The notes under the pieces: model-generated | Told to the model about the DNA's origin: nothing | Seen by the model: only the letters and a program-made list of their open reading frames with translations | The model's database searches: none | Source of the DNA: an uncultured Flavobacteriales bacterium | GTDB lineage: Bacteria > Bacteroidota > Bacteroidia > Flavobacteriales_D > Crocinitomicaceae | Direction: 5' to 3' | Assembly: GCA_903945495.1 (NCBI GenBank) | Contig: CAJAVU010000010.1 | Coordinates: 1 to 37,269, forward strand | DNA: 37,269 bases | Made by a program: the position numbers and the translations under genes | Part shown: piece by piece, positions 16,417 to 24,122 of the stretch | Numbering within the stretch: the stretch's first letter is position 1 | How the letters are laid out: the number at the start of each line of letters is the position of its first letter

Positions 16417-17735
16417 AATTCCGGTATTCCAACAACAACATTTTCTCTCAGTTTCTTTGATTGCTCACTTGGTGTTTTAACAAGCGCATAGTATTGTTTT
16501 TCTGTAATCAAATCATCGTACAACATTTCTTTGTAAATCATAATCATGTATTCCGGAATCCAATAATAATTTGGACAAACTTTCATTGCTTTATTCATTT
16601 CCGTTAATGCATATTCGTAATTATTTGAGGCCATAAAATGTTTCGCTCGAATAACATACAATTGAAAATCAGTCGCACCATCATGCAAGGCTTCTTCTGT
16701 TAAGGTCAAGGCCATCAAATCACCCGTTTTATCTTGGAAATACTCATGTTCTTTGTTGTTCGCGTAGATTTTTGCCACCAAGACTTTTACTTTTGGTTCA
16801 TTTCGGAATTGCTCTGACAACTGTTTTGCCCAAACAACATCCTTGAAATTGGAATTTTCGGCAGTTAGTAAATAATATTCCCATGCTTTCTTGAACTTAC
16901 CTGATTTGAAATAAACATCCCCCTTCAATTTATAATATCTGAAATAAGCATAGATTTCTAAAATACCTCCTTCCGAATTATGCGGAATATACGATTCAAT
17001 TTGCGACAATAGTTTTTCTACTTGTTTAAGATTGTTCTCTGATAAATACAAGTCGATCAAACTGAATACATAATCAAATCCTTCTTCCTTTTGCGAACGA
17101 ATGCTATAACTATTTTCTTCCGCCCCGTTCGAAACTAGTTCTTGATAATAGTCGAATTTTTCCCTAGCACATTCCAAATAAAACGCCTTTAACTCTTCCG
17201 ATCTCGCTGGAAAACGTTTCAGCATATCTATTTTGTAAAAATTCAAATTGTCCTGGGTTTGTGAAATATGATTATTAACCGAATAATGATTGTACAATTG
17301 ATCATAAAAAAATAGTGCGCTATCGATTTGATTTGTTTTATAACCGTAGAGTTGAAAGAGCGCGTTGCAAACTTCGGGAAGTGTGTCATAACTCAAACTT
17401 TTAGAATAATACGCAATTGAGAAATTTGGTTGGAGATAATCCTTATAACATTCACCAAGAATTTCATACAATCGCGCATACGAAATTGTTGAATCAACCA
17501 ATCCAGCTTCTTTTCGCTTCAAAATAAAATTAACATCTGATTCTACAAGAACCGTATTGTGCTGCCTTAAACCAATATGAATTCGACTCATTCGCACTGC
17601 GTCATTAGTGGAATCTTTCGCTAATTCCAAGTCATAATTTCTCAATTGAACAGGATAAAAGACTTCTGGTCCTGGTTGAGCAAAAAGTAAATTGCAGACA
17701 AATTGAAACCAAATAATTAAATACGCATTTTTCAT
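16413..17735 (-). CDS. Secreted TPR-like repeat protein
   Basis: 440 aa. The signal peptide is MKNAYLIIWFQFVCNLLFAQ. The rest is almost entirely helical, with regularly spaced Tyr, Leu and Ala positions typical of tetratricopeptide-type helix pairs: KLKGDVYFKSGKFKKAWEYY near residues 270-290 and RAKHFMASNNYEYALTEMNK near 370-390 are the clearest units. TPR-like proteins usually scaffold protein-protein contacts. No enzyme motif is seen. It is a single minus-strand gene that converges on the murQ unit (shared TTAA at the stops) and diverges from the small secreted protein gene to the right. Partner unknown. Confidence 0.72.
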   Translation of the reverse strand: MKNAYLIIWFQFVCNLLFAQPGPEVFYPVQLRNYDLELAKDSTNDAVRMSRIHIGLRQHNTVLVESDVNFILKRKEAGLVDSTISYARLYEILGECYKDYLQPNFSIAYYSKSLSYDTLPEVCNALFQLYGYKTNQIDSALFFYDQLYNHYSVNNHISQTQDNLNFYKIDMLKRFPARSEELKAFYLECAREKFDYYQELVSNGAEENSYSIRSQKEEGFDYVFSLIDLYLSENNLKQVEKLLSQIESYIPHNSEGGILEIYAYFRYYKLKGDVYFKSGKFKKAWEYYLLTAENSNFKDVVWAKQLSEQFRNEPKVKVLVAKIYANNKEHEYFQDKTGDLMALTLTEEALHDGATDFQLYVIRAKHFMASNNYEYALTEMNKAMKVCPNYYWIPEYMIMIYKEMLYDDLITEKQYYALVKTPSEQSKKLRENVVVGIPEF

Positions 17736-17918
17736 TGGGAGTAGTTACACTAGAAACGACAAATCGTTCACCAATTAAATAAAACAACTACTTTTTGTCA
17801 AATTCCGTTGTGTTTAAGCTTGTTCTTTCATCAATTAAACCCCACAATTTACATTTGGTTTTTGTATGTGATTTAAAGACTTTATGGTAAATTGCAATTT
17901 CGAATAAAACTTATTAAA

Positions 17919-18353
17919 ATGAGTAATTTAAAAATTCAGGTTATTCAATTGAGCTTATTCCTTAGTTTTAGTTTCCAAGTATTTCCATTATTCTCCCAGC
18001 TTGAATTCACAAAACAAGAACGACTTTTATTTGTTGGCTCAGATGAAATAGAAGAAAAACGAATCATCAGTGGAGTTTACATTATGCCGATTGATAGTTT
18101 TCATTTGGAGCTGCAACTGGATATTCTCGATGATTGGGTGCAGAAAGATTCAATTCATACGATTATCGAAATTGACACATCAAGTATTTACACGGATTAC
18201 TTCTTTATTTCACGTAACGACAAAAAGTATCCGGCTTATCGTTTTTATAACACTGATGGATTTGAATTAATCATCGCGAAGGAGCTAAAATACGCCTATA
18301 CGCCCCATAACGGTTCAAATGAAACAACAGCATACATGGTGAATTTTGTATAG
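17919..18353 (+). CDS. Small secreted protein, unknown function
   Basis: 144 aa from the ATG at 17919; an in-frame ATG at 17892 would add nine residues before the signal peptide and is less likely. The hydrophobic N-terminus (IQVIQLSLFLSFSFQVFPLFSQ) looks like a signal peptide. The mature part is beta-rich with alternating polar and hydrophobic residues (SFHLELQLDILDDW, SIHTIIEIDTSSIYTDYFF). I recognise no family. It lies between the divergent TPR gene and the ECF sigma-factor gene. The 143-bp gap to the sigma gene shows no clear terminator, so cotranscription is possible but unsupported. Confidence 0.6.
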   Translation: MSNLKIQVIQLSLFLSFSFQVFPLFSQLEFTKQERLLFVGSDEIEEKRIISGVYIMPIDSFHLELQLDILDDWVQKDSIHTIIEIDTSSIYTDYFFISRNDKKYPAYRFYNTDGFELIIAKELKYAYTPHNGSNETTAYMVNFV

Positions 18354-18496
18354 TTATCACTACCAAAAAACAACACTTACTACGTTAAAACATTACCACT
18401 TATGTTCAACAAATAGTGAATCCTTCAATTTATTTCTATGCAAAGTAACTTTTTTGAATTTCATTACACCTACTCTGCAAATAAGTAAAAGATTCA

Positions 18497-19003
18497 ATGG
18501 CTGAAAACAAAAAAATAGCTTTCATGAAACTTTATGAACCCGTTCATGAGAAATTCGAACGGTTTTGCAAAGCACGTGTTTACGGTCAACTCGATTATAA
18601 AGATTTAATGCATGACACGATTGTTATTGCCTACAATAAGTTTGAAACCATTAAGGAAGCAAAGGCTTTTCTCCATTTCTTATTCGGTGTAGCGATCAGA
18701 ATCCTCTCCAATAATTCTAAAAAAAAGTCACTTGACTATACAGAAAATTTACATCAATTGGAATTCATTACGCATGAAAAAACAGATATTGAACGAACAA
18801 TCGAATTGGAACATTTAAAAATCGCTCTATCCCGTTTGCCGGAAGACCAACGAGAAACCTTGCTGCTATTTGAAATCGTTGGCTTTTCGATTAAGGAAAT
18901 ATCACATCTTCAACAAATTGGAGAATCTGCAGTGAAACAACGATTAAGTCGTGGAAGACAAAATTTAGTACAAATACTTTCACCTAAATCAACTAAGTTC
19001 TAA
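18497..19003 (+). CDS. ECF-type RNA polymerase sigma factor
   Basis: 168 aa, the usual size for an extracytoplasmic-function sigma factor. Region 2 is at about residues 8-75 (YKDLMHDTIVIAYNKFETI, then FLHFLFGVAIRIL). Region 4 is at about 105-160, with the helix-turn-helix RLPEDQRETLLLFEIVGFSI followed by EISHLQQIGESAVKQRLSRG. Such factors redirect polymerase to a small regulon in response to an envelope or metabolic signal. The next gene, 10 nt downstream, encodes a one-TM protein in the position normally held by the anti-sigma factor. No -33/-7 pair is convincing upstream, as might be expected if the gene uses its own specific promoter. Confidence 0.9.
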   Translation: MAENKKIAFMKLYEPVHEKFERFCKARVYGQLDYKDLMHDTIVIAYNKFETIKEAKAFLHFLFGVAIRILSNNSKKKSLDYTENLHQLEFITHEKTDIERTIELEHLKIALSRLPEDQRETLLLFEIVGFSIKEISHLQQIGESAVKQRLSRGRQNLVQILSPKSTKF

Positions 19004-19013
19004 TCCCTAAGCT

Positions 19014-19925
19014 ATGAAAGAAATCAATTTAGATCAGCTTTTTCAAGAATTGAATCAAGAAGCGACAGAAGTTCAAATTTCAGAAATTACGGAATGGGTG
19101 AAAAACATACAGTCTCCTGGATTTCGCTTTAAAATTGCATCGAGTATCGTTGGTTTATCAATTATTCTGATTGTGTTATATTCTTTCTTTAAATTAAATG
19201 AACAGCATTTGATAATCAAAACGAATAAAACAACTTCAGTTTTACCAATTGAAAACTTAAATCCTAGTAAAGTTTTACCACCACAAGATGTAACAATATT
19301 GGAAGCATCCACTTTTCAGGAAGACAGAGCAAAAACAGACGCTAACATTCCCAACGAACCATTTCAAGTTTTTAGTTTTAATAAATTACCGTTGAAAACG
19401 GTAAAAAGTGCTCAATCAACAAGTTTCAATGAAAGAAATGCATCAAAAAATTGGATATTGGCCTTGTTTAACATTCGAAACAAACAAGCCATCGTGTTTG
19501 ATTCTGCAATTCCTCAACAAAATTCGCTGTACATTTTAGACACAATGCAAAACTATCGATCTAACAGAAAGTTTAGCATGGATGAAAAGGATTGTTACTT
19601 GCAAATTTTAAACGATTATGTTGTTATTTCCTATCGCTTCCGTGGATCTATGGTTTTTAAATCTGGAAAGATTTATGAAACGGGAACAATGAAACTGGAT
19701 GGAAAGGAAATTCGCATTTATGGTTTTATTTGTGATAATCGTTATTCGCCAACTAATTTTGGGCAACGCAATTTCTTCGGAGTAAGTGAGTCTAGCAGTA
19801 ATTCTAAAGAACTTATTTTTTTTGGCACCAACTGGGAACCATTTTTCACCTTTCATTCTCACTGTGCAAGTGAAAATGAACGCAAAAAATTGATGGAACG
19901 TTCTAGTATGCAGAAGAATTTGTGA
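19014..19925 (+). CDS. One-TM protein paired with the ECF sigma factor (candidate anti-sigma)
   Basis: 303 aa. A short N-terminal part of about 38 residues (acidic helix, then TEWVKNIQSPGFRFK) precedes one membrane segment at about 41-60 (IASSIVGLSIILIVLYSFF). The remaining ~240 residues would be periplasmic: a polar linker to about 130, then a beta-rich domain (CYLQILNDYVVISYRFRGS, MVFKSGKIYETGTMKLDGKE). The order sigma gene, 10 nt, one-TM gene is the standard arrangement for an anti-sigma factor. The zinc-type HxxxCxxC anti-sigma motif is absent and the cytoplasmic part is very short, so the assignment is by context only. It could be a regulon target or a sensor instead. Confidence 0.62.
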   Translation: MKEINLDQLFQELNQEATEVQISEITEWVKNIQSPGFRFKIASSIVGLSIILIVLYSFFKLNEQHLIIKTNKTTSVLPIENLNPSKVLPPQDVTILEASTFQEDRAKTDANIPNEPFQVFSFNKLPLKTVKSAQSTSFNERNASKNWILALFNIRNKQAIVFDSAIPQQNSLYILDTMQNYRSNRKFSMDEKDCYLQILNDYVVISYRFRGSMVFKSGKIYETGTMKLDGKEIRIYGFICDNRYSPTNFGQRNFFGVSESSSNSKELIFFGTNWEPFFTFHSHCASENERKKLMERSSMQKNL

Positions 19926-20049
19926 GAAAAAAGTATTCATCCGATTGTATGTGATAATTTCGAATTTCGCAAGTCTTTTCAATTCACTTACTTAATTGTA
20001 AAATGATTAGAAAGGTATTACTACTATATTCGCTTGAAAATTAATCAGT

Positions 20050-20784
20050 ATGAAAAAGAAAATTTATTTATTTGTGTTAACCGCAATTTTCTTACAAGCT
20101 TGCGCGAGTAGTTCCAATGTCACAACTAATTTTGCCCTTCAAAAACGAAAATATACAAAAGGTTGGCATATAAAAGAATTGTTTACTCGTAATCAAAATA
20201 AAGAAAACAATGAATCTGAAATACAAGTAATAGCGATTAAAGCTTTGGAAAATGATTTAGAATCCTCTTCATTCAAATCATCTAAGCCTGAGGAAAAATT
20301 AATTGAAGTATCTAACAAAATCGAAGTAGTTGAAGAAAAAATCGAAGAAACGAAAGAGGACAACCAATCAACAGAAAAATTCGATGGTTTTGAACGCGAT
20401 AATCTACTTACAACTTCATTAAAGATTAAACAACAACAACCAAGATTAACGATTCAAAAAATCGATGAGACTGTACCTATAGAAGAAGAAAAAAAGGCAA
20501 ATACATTTTTCCGAGTTTTTATGATTATTACCTTAAGCGTTGCTGTATTAACAATTATTTTCTCATTTTTCAGTCTTACAGCAGAATTATCATTAGGTTT
20601 AGGAATCTGGCTTATTCTGTTGAATATAACTTCATTAATATTAGTAATTGTACTTCTTTTAAAACGATTGTTTAAAAATGAAAAATACAAAGAAAGTAAA
20701 CTATTCATTGCATTATCAGAACTTCTATTAATTGTTCTTTCATCACTCGCTTGGTTATGTGTATTGAGCTTTTCTGGTATCTAA
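20050..20784 (+). CDS. Lipoprotein with C-terminal membrane segments
   Basis: 244 aa. The N-terminus MKKKIYLFVLTAIFLQAC is a lipoprotein signal with Cys18. Just after it comes LQKRKYTKGWHIK, a short basic motif I recall near the N-terminus of various Bacteroidota lipoproteins. Residues ~55-150 are highly charged and probably coiled or unstructured (VVEEKIEETKEDNQSTEKFD). The C-terminal ~95 residues contain three membrane segments (about 151-175, 178-205 and 216-242). A lipid anchor plus a multi-pass C-terminus would place it in the inner membrane with the charged region in the periplasm. No function is recognised. It lies 124 nt after the sigma/one-TM pair and may or may not belong to it. Confidence 0.68.
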   Translation: MKKKIYLFVLTAIFLQACASSSNVTTNFALQKRKYTKGWHIKELFTRNQNKENNESEIQVIAIKALENDLESSSFKSSKPEEKLIEVSNKIEVVEEKIEETKEDNQSTEKFDGFERDNLLTTSLKIKQQQPRLTIQKIDETVPIEEEKKANTFFRVFMIITLSVAVLTIIFSFFSLTAELSLGLGIWLILLNITSLILVIVLLLKRLFKNEKYKESKLFIALSELLLIVLSSLAWLCVLSFSGI

Positions 20785-20834
20785 TGTAACTTAAATTTTA
20801 AGAAAGTATGATGCAACATCCAATGAATTAAGAC

Positions 20835-21032
20835 TCACTGTTTTTGATACAATGAAAATAAAAAGAATAATAGTCCAAACACATCTCTACGTGCGAATAC
20901 CGGAATGGTTTTGTTGCCTTCCCACTTTTCAGACAGAGAATAAATAAAGTAAATCCAGTTCAAGAAAACGAATATAAGAATGTAGCAGTCTAACTGATTT
21001 TCAAAAAGAAAGCATATGTATTTACATTTTTT
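20835..21032 (-). pseudogene. Possible gene remnant: 65-codon open frame without a start codon
   Basis: The minus strand from 21032 to the TGA at 20837-20835 is open for 65 codons and reads like a small membrane protein: two hydrophobic stretches (CYILIFVFLNWIYFIYSL and FGLLFFLFSLY) joined by SEKWEGNKTIPVFARRDV. The frame has no ATG, GTG or usable TTG start, and a TAA lies directly upstream next to an A/T homopolymer, so the 5' end may have been lost or frameshifted. It lies in the 456-bp gap 20785-21240, which otherwise holds only AT-rich sequence and the ars promoter. Chance cannot be excluded. Confidence 0.3.
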
Positions 21033-21165
21033 TTAGTAAAAAAAAAGAGGGGAGAACAAGAAAAGTTCGGAAAAGTAATTTTAACAATCTAACGGTATGA
21101 AATCTGGTGCAGAATCATCTCACAAATCTTTATAATTCTTTTTAACATAATTATAATACATTTTT

Positions 21166-21204
21166 TTTGTTCTTAAAATTAATATATCGTAATATTGCAA
21201 TATT
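21166..21204 (+). promoter_or_regulatory. ars operon promoter with overlapping ArsR-type operator
   Basis: TTTG (21166-21169), 20 bases, then TAATATTG (21190-21197), one mismatch from TAnnTTTG. The -7 box lies inside the perfect palindrome AATATTGCAATATT (21191-21204), extended on the left as ATATCGT. ArsR/SmtB repressors bind such AT-rich dyads, so repressor bound here would block polymerase. The first ATG is at 21241, leaving a leader of about 39 nt. Confidence 0.6.
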
Positions 21205-21240
21205 GTTTTATAGCATTATTTAAATTTTAAAACTCTACAA

Positions 21241-21573
21241 ATGGGAGCATCAAAATCAGATCATTTTACAGACGAACAAAACGAACTCTCTACCCTATTT
21301 AAAGCACTTGGACATCCAGCCAGAATTGCAATTATTCAACAGATTCTTGAGACAAAATCATGCGTATGCGGCGATTTAGTTCAGAAATTTCCACTTTCAC
21401 AAGCAACGATATCTCAACATTTGAAAGAATTAAAATCTGCTAATATCATTCAAGGTACCATAGAAGGTAATTCAATTTGTTATTGCTTAAACCCAGAAAC
21501 ATTGAATAAAATAAGCAGTGCAATTTCTATTTTCATAGAAGCGGAAAAATGCAAAGGAACAAGATGCTGTTAA
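21241..21573 (+). CDS. arsR: ArsR-family arsenic-responsive repressor
   Basis: 110 aa, standard for ArsR/SmtB. The winged helix-turn-helix is clear: FKALGHPARIAIIQQI at 20-35, then PLSQATISQHLKELKSANII at 51-70 as recognition region. CVCGDL at 41-46 in the alpha-3 helix supplies Cys41 and Cys43, the usual arsenite-sensing pair of the classical ELCVCDL motif. The C-terminus adds Cys104, Cys109 and Cys110 (EKCKGTRCC), which may add a ligand site. It would repress the operon until As(III) binds. It is the first gene of the ars operon, behind a palindromic operator that covers its own -7 box. Confidence 0.92.
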   Translation: MGASKSDHFTDEQNELSTLFKALGHPARIAIIQQILETKSCVCGDLVQKFPLSQATISQHLKELKSANIIQGTIEGNSICYCLNPETLNKISSAISIFIEAEKCKGTRCC

Positions 21574-21620
21574 ACTAATAGTCGAATTCTCAAATTATCA
21601 AATATTCAAATCATAAAGTC

Positions 21621-22094
21621 ATGAAACTTTCAACAATTAAAGAAACGCTGAATACATTAAATGCCGTAACTTTTCAATTACCTAATGGTTCAATAGTACC
21701 TCAACATTTCCATGTAACAGAAGTCGGTTTAATTACTAAGAACTTTATTGATTGCGGTGGAACCGTTCGAGAAGAAAAGGTCATCAATTTCCAATTATGG
21801 GAGGCAAATGATTTCGATCACCGTTTGGCACCACAAAAATTAATCAACATCATCGAACTTTCTGAGAAGATGTTAAATCTTCCTGATTTGGATATCGAGG
21901 TTGAATATCAAAGTGATACAATCGGTAAATTTGGATTAGAATTCAACGGAAATCATTTCCTTTTAACATCAAAACAAACGGCTTGTCTTGCTGAAGATAA
22001 ATGTGGGATTCCACAGGAAAAATTGAAAGTAAACTTAAAGGATTTAAGCACAGACAGTGCGGCTTGTTGTGCGCCTGGAGGTAAATGTTGCTAA
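21621..22094 (+). CDS. DUF6428 family arsenic-operon protein with Cys-rich tail
   Basis: 157 aa, cytoplasmic. The body (LPNGSIVPQHFHVTEVGLITKNFIDCGG...) matches what I know as DUF6428, a family that commonly sits between arsR and arsC in Bacteroidota. The C-terminus ends in CCAPGGKCC (149-157), with two further Cys at TACLAEDKC, making a plausible thiol site for As(III). A chaperone or sequestering role is an inference from the Cys content and the operon; no enzyme motif is visible. It starts 47 nt after arsR and ends 15 nt before arsC. Confidence 0.82.
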   Translation: MKLSTIKETLNTLNAVTFQLPNGSIVPQHFHVTEVGLITKNFIDCGGTVREEKVINFQLWEANDFDHRLAPQKLINIIELSEKMLNLPDLDIEVEYQSDTIGKFGLEFNGNHFLLTSKQTACLAEDKCGIPQEKLKVNLKDLSTDSAACCAPGGKCC

Positions 22095-22109
22095 TTAATT
22101 GATTGAATT

Positions 22110-22721
22110 ATGTTTACTTCCATACATCAACTTTGTGATGAATTAATCCTTGATTTCGATTCAATTCCAAAAGAACGAAAAGATTTGTTGTCAAAAATCA
22201 GCTCATACATACAAGAAAGAAAAGATAAGAATCAGGAAATCAACTTAGTATATGTGTGCACGCACAATTCACGCAGAAGTCATTTTGGTCAAGTTTGGTC
22301 TGCTGTGGCCGCGAATTATTATCGTATTCAGAATGTAAATTCTTTTTCAGGTGGAACTGAAGCAACAGCTTTTAATCCAAATGCAATCAATGCTTTAAAA
22401 GAGGTTGGTTTTGAAATTGATAAACTAAGTGAAACAGAAAACCCTTCTTATGCTGTCAAATTTGGACCAACAGATAAAACAATATGCTTCTCAAAAACTG
22501 TAGATGATAAGACAAATCCAATCGCAAATTTCGCCGCAATTATGACCTGTTCGGATGCGGATGAAAATTGCCCGTTCATTCCTGGAGTTGATTTGCGCAT
22601 TGGAACAACGTATGAAGATCCAAAAGCATTTGATGGAACAGATTTACAAACTATTAAATACCAAGAACGTTCTAAGCAAATTGCAACAGAATGTTTGTTT
22701 GTTTTTTCTCAAATTAAATAA
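22110..22721 (+). CDS. arsC: Thioredoxin-coupled arsenate reductase (LMW phosphatase fold)
   Basis: 203 aa. It reduces As(V) to As(III) so that the efflux pump can export it. The low-molecular-weight phosphatase P-loop is YVCTHNSRRS with nucleophile Cys50 and Arg56 (CX5R). TCSDADENCP places Cys147 and Cys154 seven residues apart, the same spacing as the Cys82/Cys89 relay of the staphylococcal enzyme, which supports the thioredoxin-coupled three-cysteine mechanism. The ~45-residue helical N-terminal extension is longer than in classical ArsC (~131 aa) but usual for the Bacteroidota type. The acr3 gene follows after 8 nt. Confidence 0.9.
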   Translation: MFTSIHQLCDELILDFDSIPKERKDLLSKISSYIQERKDKNQEINLVYVCTHNSRRSHFGQVWSAVAANYYRIQNVNSFSGGTEATAFNPNAINALKEVGFEIDKLSETENPSYAVKFGPTDKTICFSKTVDDKTNPIANFAAIMTCSDADENCPFIPGVDLRIGTTYEDPKAFDGTDLQTIKYQERSKQIATECLFVFSQIK

Positions 22722-22729
22722 GCCACATT

Positions 22730-23767
22730 ATGACACAGCAACGTAAAAAACTGAGCTTTTTAGATAAATATCTGACCTTATGGATTTTTCTCGCAATGGG
22801 AATCGGTATTAGTATTGGTTATTTCATTCCAACTGCGGACGATTTTATCAATTCATTTTCTTCGGGTACGACAAATATTCCGTTGGCAATTGGTTTGTTA
22901 TTAATGATGTATCCGCCTTTAACGAAAGTTGAATTTTCTAAGATTCCTAAAGTACTTGCAAAGCCAAAATTATTGCTTATCTCATTTTTTATCACATGGA
23001 TTATCGGGCCAATGTTGATGTTTTTGCTAGCTGTTACGTTTCTAAAAGATTACCCAGATTACATGACTGGATTAATCATTATCGGATTAGCACCGTGTAT
23101 TGCAATGGTGATTGTTTGGAATGAATTGGCTGAAGGAAATCGTGAATTAGTTGCTGGACTGGTTGGGATTAATTCCTTGCTTCAAGTGTTATTCTTCAGT
23201 CTATACGCCTATTTTTATTTGGAAATCGTTTTACCTTGGTTTGGAATCAAAGCCTTAAAAATTGATATTACTGTAGCAGAAATTGCAAAAACAGTTGGAA
23301 TCTATTTAGGAATTCCTTTTGCTGCAGCGGTTCTTAGCCGAACAATCTTATTAAAAACAAAAGGTGAAGTTTGGTTTAATACTAAATTCCTTCCGTTCAT
23401 TTCTCCAATCACCTTAATTTCATTATTGTTTACGATCATTGTCATGTTCAGTTTAAAAGGTGCGATGATTGTCTCAATCCCAATGGATGTCGTACGCATT
23501 GCAATTCCACTGGTTATTTTCTTTGCAATTATGTTTTTAACGATGTTTTTTGTTGCAAAATGGTCTGGAGCTAAATATGACGAAAACGCAACATTATCAT
23601 TTACTGCCTCCGGGAACAATTTTGAATTAGCAATCGCTGTTTCAATTGCAGTTTTTGGAATTAATTCAGGACAAGCCTTTGCTGGAGTCATTGGTCCTTT
23701 AGTCGAAGTTCCGGCTTTAATTTTAATGGTTCAATTGGCGTTTTGGTTAAAAAAGAAATTGTACTAG
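22730..23767 (+). CDS. acr3: ACR3-family arsenite efflux transporter
   Basis: 345 aa with about ten membrane segments. Landmarks of the Acr3 family are MMYPPLTKVEF (60-70), GLAPCIAMVIVWNELA (119-134) with the essential Cys123 in the fourth segment, and SGNNFELAIAVSIAVFG with the conserved Glu near residue 305. It exports As(III), and probably Sb(III), across the inner membrane using proton motive force. It is the last gene of the arsR-DUF6428-arsC-acr3 unit, 8 nt behind arsC. A 24-nt inverted repeat lies 19 nt after its stop. Confidence 0.94.
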   Translation: MTQQRKKLSFLDKYLTLWIFLAMGIGISIGYFIPTADDFINSFSSGTTNIPLAIGLLLMMYPPLTKVEFSKIPKVLAKPKLLLISFFITWIIGPMLMFLLAVTFLKDYPDYMTGLIIIGLAPCIAMVIVWNELAEGNRELVAGLVGINSLLQVLFFSLYAYFYLEIVLPWFGIKALKIDITVAEIAKTVGIYLGIPFAAAVLSRTILLKTKGEVWFNTKFLPFISPITLISLLFTIIVMFSLKGAMIVSIPMDVVRIAIPLVIFFAIMFLTMFFVAKWSGAKYDENATLSFTASGNNFELAIAVSIAVFGINSGQAFAGVIGPLVEVPALILMVQLAFWLKKKLY

Positions 23768-23785
23768 TTCACAGGTCGTTTTTTG

Positions 23786-23809
23786 AGTCATAACCAGATA
23801 ATTATGACT
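23786..23809. repeat. Inverted repeat between acr3 and the cupin gene
   Basis: AGTCATAA (23786-23793) and TTATGACT (23802-23809) are perfect inverted repeats around an 8-nt spacer. No T tract follows, so it is not a standard terminator. It ends 24 nt before the cupin ATG and could be an operator or an mRNA-end hairpin. Confidence 0.6.
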
Positions 23810-23832
23810 AACTTACAGGAAAACAAATTATC

Positions 23833-24120
23833 ATGAACTTAGCAGATTTACACACGCAAAATCTTCCTTTGGAAACCAGTAAACTTTTTGAAGCAAGTGA
23901 AGGAAAAGTAATCCATATTTCACTTCAAAAAAATGGTTTTCTAAAAGAACATATCACGAAAGTACCAGCATTATTACTGTGTATTTCTGGTGAAACAGTT
24001 TATGAAGACGAAAACAATGCGAATATCACTTTGAAAAATGGTGATTATGTGACCATTGAAGCAAATGTCAAACATTGGTTGGTGGGAATCGCACAAAGTA
24101 GTTTAATTCTAATTAAGTAA
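23833..24120 (+). CDS. Small cupin-fold protein
   Basis: 95 aa, a single beta-barrel domain. The pattern HITKVPALLLCISGETVYED, then ITLKNGDYVTIEANVKHWL, follows the two cupin motifs, but metal ligands are sparse (His56-like positions are replaced; one His remains in VKHWL). It may be a non-catalytic sensor or binding protein. The downstream DinB-like frame starts 2 nt after its stop, so the two look cotranscribed. It is separated from acr3 by 65 nt including a perfect inverted repeat, so membership of the arsenic operon is uncertain. Confidence 0.75.
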   Translation: MNLADLHTQNLPLETSKLFEASEGKVIHISLQKNGFLKEHITKVPALLLCISGETVYEDENNANITLKNGDYVTIEANVKHWLVGIAQSSLILIK

Positions 24121-24122
24121 CT

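Noticed and set aside
20863-20956. 31-codon plus-strand ORF beginning ATGAAAATAAAAAG in the gap before arsR
   Set aside because: It lies opposite the longer minus-strand frame, has no recognisable motif and no promoter; short frames like this are expected by chance in AT-rich DNA.
23302-23691. 129-codon open frame opposite acr3
   Set aside because: It is the antisense of conserved transporter codons, with no start context or homology of its own.
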